DNA of 64,000 nucleotides, taken from NCBI GenBank assembly GCA_050012175.1, contig JBEKHR010000030.1, positions 1 to 64,000 on the forward strand, given 5' to 3'. A model generated the notes under the pieces. That model was given only the letters and a program-made list of their open reading frames with translations. It ran no database searches and was not told the origin of the DNA. A program made the translations under genes and the position numbers. This DNA is from CAVROP01 sp050012175. GTDB taxonomy: Bacteria > Acidobacteriota > Terriglobia > UBA7540. Positions 61,237 to 64,000 of this stretch are shown here, piece after piece; positions within the stretch are counted from its first letter, which is position 1, and every line of letters starts with the position of its first letter.

Positions 61237-61762
61237 ATACTGTCGGGCGAAGGCACTCGAACGAATCGGGGCCGAGGAAATCCGCGCCCTCGAGAATGAG
61301 TTGCGCGGCCGGCTGGGATCAAACCTCAGAACTTCGCCGTCTTACATTGCCAGCGTTCTACGCGAGGCGGGGAAAATCGTTGAGTACCACGACCGCTTCA
61401 CCGCTCCATCTATGGAGGAGCCTTATGCGAGCCGTCTTCGCAACCTAATTCAATTCCACGACTTCGAAAGCGCGGAGGCTTCGCTCAGAAAACTTGACGA
61501 GGTCTATCGGGAATACCGCGAGGCCTCGGACCGGATCGGGATAGGTCTGGTCCGATCTCTGCTTCAGAAGGGAAAGTTGCGCGCCGGGAGTTTGGCAGCG
61601 AACCCGCGAGTGAGTCCGGACAAGCGTGCGGAAAAACAGGAGATCGCGACGTGGTTCCGCATTTGGCTGGAAACGCCGGATCTGTTTTTCGACTGGTTGG
61701 AGCTACGCAAGGCCTCAGAAGAGTTTCGGCGATTGTTTAGGGAAATGAATGCGAAGGGTTAG
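61199..61762 (+). CDS. Unknown 187-residue protein after mltG
   Basis: I do not recognise this family. The GTG at 61199 lies inside mltG. Composition is strongly charged and helical (GAEEIRALENELRGRLGSNLRTSPSYIASVLREAGKIVEY, and ASEEFRRLFREM near the end), with Trp-rich EIATWFRIWLETPDLFFDWLEL near the C-terminus. Overlap with mltG suggests joint translation. No signal peptide or membrane segment is visible. Confidence 0.7.
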   Translation: MPGTPSKKQIILEYCRAKALERIGAEEIRALENELRGRLGSNLRTSPSYIASVLREAGKIVEYHDRFTAPSMEEPYASRLRNLIQFHDFESAEASLRKLDEVYREYREASDRIGIGLVRSLLQKGKLRAGSLAANPRVSPDKRAEKQEIATWFRIWLETPDLFFDWLELRKASEEFRRLFREMNAKG

Positions 61763-62063
61763 CAGGTTGGCGAAGAAAAGTACTGGCATGTCATTTTAAG
61801 TGTAGAACTCAGGACTCGGGAGTCAGGAGGAAAACAGCAGGCGGTCGGCGGGAAACAAACTTGAATTGATGTAGAGTTCGTTACGGGCGGGCATTCCTGT
61901 GAGCCAGGATAAGTCCATTGCCCCCGCGCCCCTCCCCTGGCGGGAACAAGCCAGCCACTCGGGCCGCAGACCTGAGGGCTTGCGCCGTCCTGTGCTTGCC
62001 GACAACTCTTCGCCCAAGTGGAATAAGAAGGAACCGCAACCACTTTGGACTTAATCTTAAGCC
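61763..62063. other. Gene-poor region
   Basis: No gene is supported here. It includes CAGGCGGTCGGCGGG-like GC-rich pieces but no repeat that I could match elsewhere. Confidence 0.35.
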
Positions 62064-62207
62064 TTACGGTTTGCGAGAATTGGCCTCAATCTGCTGGAGA
62101 ATCTTCAAGATTTTGTCGGTCCTGCGAATGTAAATCGTCGGAAAATACACTGCTATCGCTGCGATGACAAACAGGCAACCAATCACCCACATCATATATT
62201 GCACCAT
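62064..62207 (-). CDS. 47-residue single-span membrane protein
   Basis: The protein begins MVQYMMWVIGCLFVIAAIAV and continues YFPTIYIRRTDKILKIL. AGGAGG lies 13 bases upstream of the ATG. One hydrophobic segment is followed by a basic, helical tail, so the protein probably sits in the inner membrane with the tail in the cytoplasm. I do not recognise a family; it is too short to assign. Confidence 0.6.
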   Translation of the reverse strand: MVQYMMWVIGCLFVIAAIAVYFPTIYIRRTDKILKILQQIEANSRKP

Positions 62208-62590
62208 ATTGTTTTTTGAACCTCCTTCTGCGTTAGAATATGGCTGCTGATGATACGTTAACACAAATCTCCGTTTTGGCCTTCCAGTGGCTCCGAGTAT
62301 ACACCCAATCGTCTCCCAGCGAACCCGTCGATTTCCTGTTTCGCGCCAGGATTGTCCCAGCCGCGCCCAACTGGCCTATCGGGGTCCTGGGAAAATGCTA
62401 CCACGGCTTCTAGCAGTGTTTATTTCAGACACCGCTGCGCGGCGGGGCTCGAAGAGGGCGGATTCTCGAGGTGCTGAGGGAAAACGCCAAGACTCTTCGC
62501 TTCGAGTGACAGAGGGAACGAGACACTTCGTGGCCTGGGGCGCAGGATGAAAGTGTGCTGGTCCTTGGCAGTGCTCGCTGAAGTTGCGTT
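62208..62590. other. Intergenic region upstream of the small membrane protein
   Basis: No gene is visible. It probably holds the promoter of the 47-residue gene, but I could not pick a good -35/-10 pair. Confidence 0.35.
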
Positions 62591-62602
62591 AGAAGAAAAC
62601 AA

Positions 62603-62624
62603 GGCCCGCTTGGGGAAGCGGGCC
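62603..62624 (-). terminator. Rho-independent terminator of the mini-gene
   Basis: Read on the - strand, GGCCCGCTT and AAGCGGGCC form a perfect 9 bp stem with a 4-base loop, followed by TTGTTTTCTTC. This is a standard intrinsic terminator and closes the short transcription unit that starts near 62768. Confidence 0.8.
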
Positions 62625-62657
62625 TGGGAATGGAAGAAACCTGGAGATGTTCGGTTG

Positions 62658-62693
62658 TTATCTCTTCTTCTTAGCCTTTTTCTTTGCTGGCAT
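62658..62693 (-). CDS. 11-residue lysine-rich mini-protein MPAKKKAKKKR
   Basis: This very short frame has GGAAGGGGAAAAC just before the ATG, an apparent ribosome site, and a TAA stop. It lies between a sigma70-type promoter (62775-62803) and a strong terminator (62603-62624), so the transcript of about 175 nt is a complete small gene. The product would be strongly basic and could bind nucleic acid or acidic surfaces. The alternative is that the RNA itself is the functional product. Confidence 0.5.
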   Translation of the reverse strand: MPAKKKAKKKR

Positions 62694-62774
62694 GTTTTCC
62701 CCTTCCTGGTTTGGATGTCGCTTAGATTTGCCTTGGACGGCCAAGAATTGTGGCCAACCAAGCTGACACCACAA

Positions 62775-62803
62775 TATGTAGTAGCACGCGGCCCGTTTGT
62801 CAA
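62775..62803 (-). promoter_or_regulatory. Promoter of the mini-gene
   Basis: On the - strand TTGACA (62798-62803) and TACATA (62775-62780) are exactly 17 bp apart. The -35 is consensus and the -10 keeps the important first two bases. Confidence 0.55.
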
Positions 62804-62809
62804 GAGAAA

Positions 62810-63022
62810 TCTGCACTTTTTATTTGCTCGGGCAAAAACCCGAACCGGACTCTTAGGCCGGAGGCGGTGGGCGGACTCGTGCTTAGCTTTTCGTGAAGCC
62901 GGGCCGACTTGGAAAACCGCGGCGAAAGGTGATGCGGTAACGTCCTAAAAGTGCGTTGCTGGATAGAAAACCTTTTCGAGGATACCGTTTGGTGGACCTA
63001 AGCATCCTCCGAACTCGCAGTG
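62810..63022. other. Intergenic region
   Basis: No gene or convincing regulatory element was recognised. Confidence 0.3.
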
Positions 63023-63607
63023 CTACCAGCTCGAGAAGTATTCCGGGGCGTTTCCGCGCTTCCACTTGATATTGCAACCTAAGCTTGGCCTCTGATTACT
63101 GGGCGCCGGGCGTCCCGCCAAGACCGCGTCGAGGGCCGCGCGGAGGTCAGCACCGGTGACTGGGCGCCCGTTGCCGGGCCGGCTGTCATCAAACTGCCCC
63201 CGATAGACGAGGCAGCGATCCCGATCGAAGAGGTAGAAGTCAGGCGTGCAGGCGGCTCGATACGCTTTGGCCACTTCCTGGCTCTCATCGGACAGATAAG
63301 GGAAGGTATAGCCGACCTGTTTGATCTCTTCGGCCATTTTCTCCGGCCCGTCGTCCGGGTAGCTCTCGATGTCGTTGGAGTTGATCCCGACGACACCTAC
63401 GCCTTGCGCTTGGTACTCCTTGGCGAGTTCGGCGAAGCGGGACCGGATGTGCTTTACATAAGGGCAGTGGTTGCACATGAACACTACCAGAAAGGCTGGC
63501 GCATCGTGGAAATCGTCCAGCGAAACCCATTTGCCATGGGGGTCAGGAAGGCGAAAGGGCGGGGCCTTCGTCCCCAGTGTAAGCATTGTAGAGGGCGTCT
63601 CAGCCAT
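63023..63607 (-). CDS. Thioredoxin-family (AhpC/TSA-like) protein
   Basis: The 194-residue protein starts MAETPSTMLTLGTKAPPFRLPDPHGKWVSLDDF, a peroxiredoxin-like N-terminus. The active site is VVFMCNHCPYVKHI (CxxC at about residues 45-48). Later blocks include GINSNDIESYPDDGPEKM and ACTPDFYLFDRDRCLVYRGQFDDSRP. AAGGAT precedes the ATG. It belongs to the family of cytosolic thioredoxin-fold proteins with a CNHCPYV motif; a redox role is likely but the substrate is unknown. Confidence 0.9.
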   Translation of the reverse strand: MAETPSTMLTLGTKAPPFRLPDPHGKWVSLDDFHDAPAFLVVFMCNHCPYVKHIRSRFAELAKEYQAQGVGVVGINSNDIESYPDDGPEKMAEEIKQVGYTFPYLSDESQEVAKAYRAACTPDFYLFDRDRCLVYRGQFDDSRPGNGRPVTGADLRAALDAVLAGRPAPSNQRPSLGCNIKWKRGNAPEYFSSW

Positions 63608-63729
63608 GCATATCCTTCTTTCCCGAGCCAAGTATTCGTAAATACCAGTCTAACACTTAAAGGACTTGAGGGGCGGATGCAAAACAAGTCGGCGCCGTTC
63701 TCTTTTATCTCCGAGTTAAACAGCCACGA

Positions 63730-63960
63730 TTACAGACCGGCCCACTCTTGCGCCGAGATCCCGCGCCCCAGGAGATTCTCGACCTCGCGAACCATCATGC
63801 GCAGTTGCGGGACGGAGTATTCGGGATTGGAAGGGATTGCCAGGCGCTTCTGGGAGATGACCATAAACTGGTGGCGGGTTCCCGTGGAGGGACCCTCGAA
63901 CCCGAGGCGACGAAGTTTGCGGATGAAATCGCCGCGCTTACACGGCGTCCACCGGCTCAC
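63730..63960 (-). CDS. HicA-type mRNA interferase toxin
   Basis: The 76-residue protein contains KRGDFIRKLRRLGFEGPSTGTRHQFMVI, whose G-x-x-H block (GTRHQFMV) carries the family's catalytic His, followed by LAIPSNPEYSVPQLRMMVREVENLLG. I start it at GTG 63960, with AAGGAG seven bases upstream; a TTG at 63984 is possible. It overlaps the preceding frame by 23 bases. HicA toxins cut mRNA and are held by HicB-type antitoxins. Confidence 0.82.
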   Translation of the reverse strand: MSRWTPCKRGDFIRKLRRLGFEGPSTGTRHQFMVISQKRLAIPSNPEYSVPQLRMMVREVENLLGRGISAQEWAGL

Positions 63961-64000
63961 GCGCGGGCTCCTTGTTGAGATCAATCCCCTGGATCACCGG
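63938..64000 (-). CDS. 3' end of the gene preceding HicA, probably its antitoxin
   Basis: Only the last 20 codons are inside the window, reading PVIQGIDLNKEPAREPVDAV and then TAA. The overlap with the HicA start suggests the two are co-translated, which fits an antitoxin, but the fragment is too short to recognise a family. Confidence 0.45.
   Translation of the reverse strand, partial: PVIQGIDLNKEPAREPVDAV

Noticed and set aside
62547..62948. A 133-residue + strand frame across the mini-gene
   Set aside because: It runs through the promoter and terminator of the - strand unit, has no ribosome site and looks accidental.

Overview
The window reads as a chromosomal piece of an uncultivated Acidobacteriota bacterium, probably a soil lineage. 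This is inferred from gene content and style, not from a phylogenetic marker search. The clues are a high-GC core, paired M16 peptidases, a DUF885 protein, a PEGA protein, Ig-like lipoproteins fused to a YncE/phosphoesterase, a CDGSH protein, a short-form N-acetylglutamate synthase in an arginine operon, and gaps full of palindromic repeats. No rRNA, tRNA or CRISPR array was seen.

Layout. 1-5,850 is a visibly more AT-rich, probably acquired island: an IS1595-type transposase, a type II restriction-modification pair (D12-class adenine methylase and a SacI-like nuclease) and five small unknown genes. 6,200-9,810 holds an aldo/keto reductase-cupin-alcohol dehydrogenase operon divergent from an AraC-type regulator. 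It is bracketed by two copies of a ~189 bp element with 15 bp terminal inverted repeats; one copy cuts the dehydrogenase short and the other abuts a probable group II intron relic. 11,000-13,800 encodes an M16 peptidase pair, one active-type and one lacking the zinc motif.

14,100-23,000 is the most unusual part. At least four related small exported beta-strand-rich proteins, a fifth of another type, a PapD-like periplasmic chaperone candidate and an ~800-residue outer-membrane barrel with C-terminal carboxypeptidase-regulatory-like domains follow one another on the + strand. They look like a divergent chaperone-usher-like surface fibre system. Several gene fragments show that it has grown by tandem duplication and partial loss.

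23,700-31,300 (- strand) carries two lipoproteins with near-identical N-terminal Ig-like halves joined to different phosphatase-type C-termini, plus an exported unknown protein; 206 bp direct repeats lie upstream of the second lipoprotein and of the unknown gene. 31,900-46,000 is mixed housekeeping: methyltransferase, DUF885 peptidase, PEGA protein, TlpA-like thioredoxin, HAD hydrolase, a Cys/Met PLP enzyme, a penicillin-binding protein, recA, a VapBC pair and two beta-oxidation/butanoate enzymes. 46,000-52,200 holds CDGSH, rhodanese, a large TPR protein, thiE and an AI-2E transporter.

52,400-57,450 is an arginine operon (argC-argB-argD-argF-short argA) behind a clear promoter with a 12 bp inverted repeat at the expected start of transcription. 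57,850-64,000 has an orphan Phd antitoxin, an M64 peptidase, ruvX-mltG, a 47-residue membrane protein, an apparent 11-codon lysine-rich mini-gene with its own promoter and terminator, a thioredoxin-family protein and a HicA toxin at the edge.
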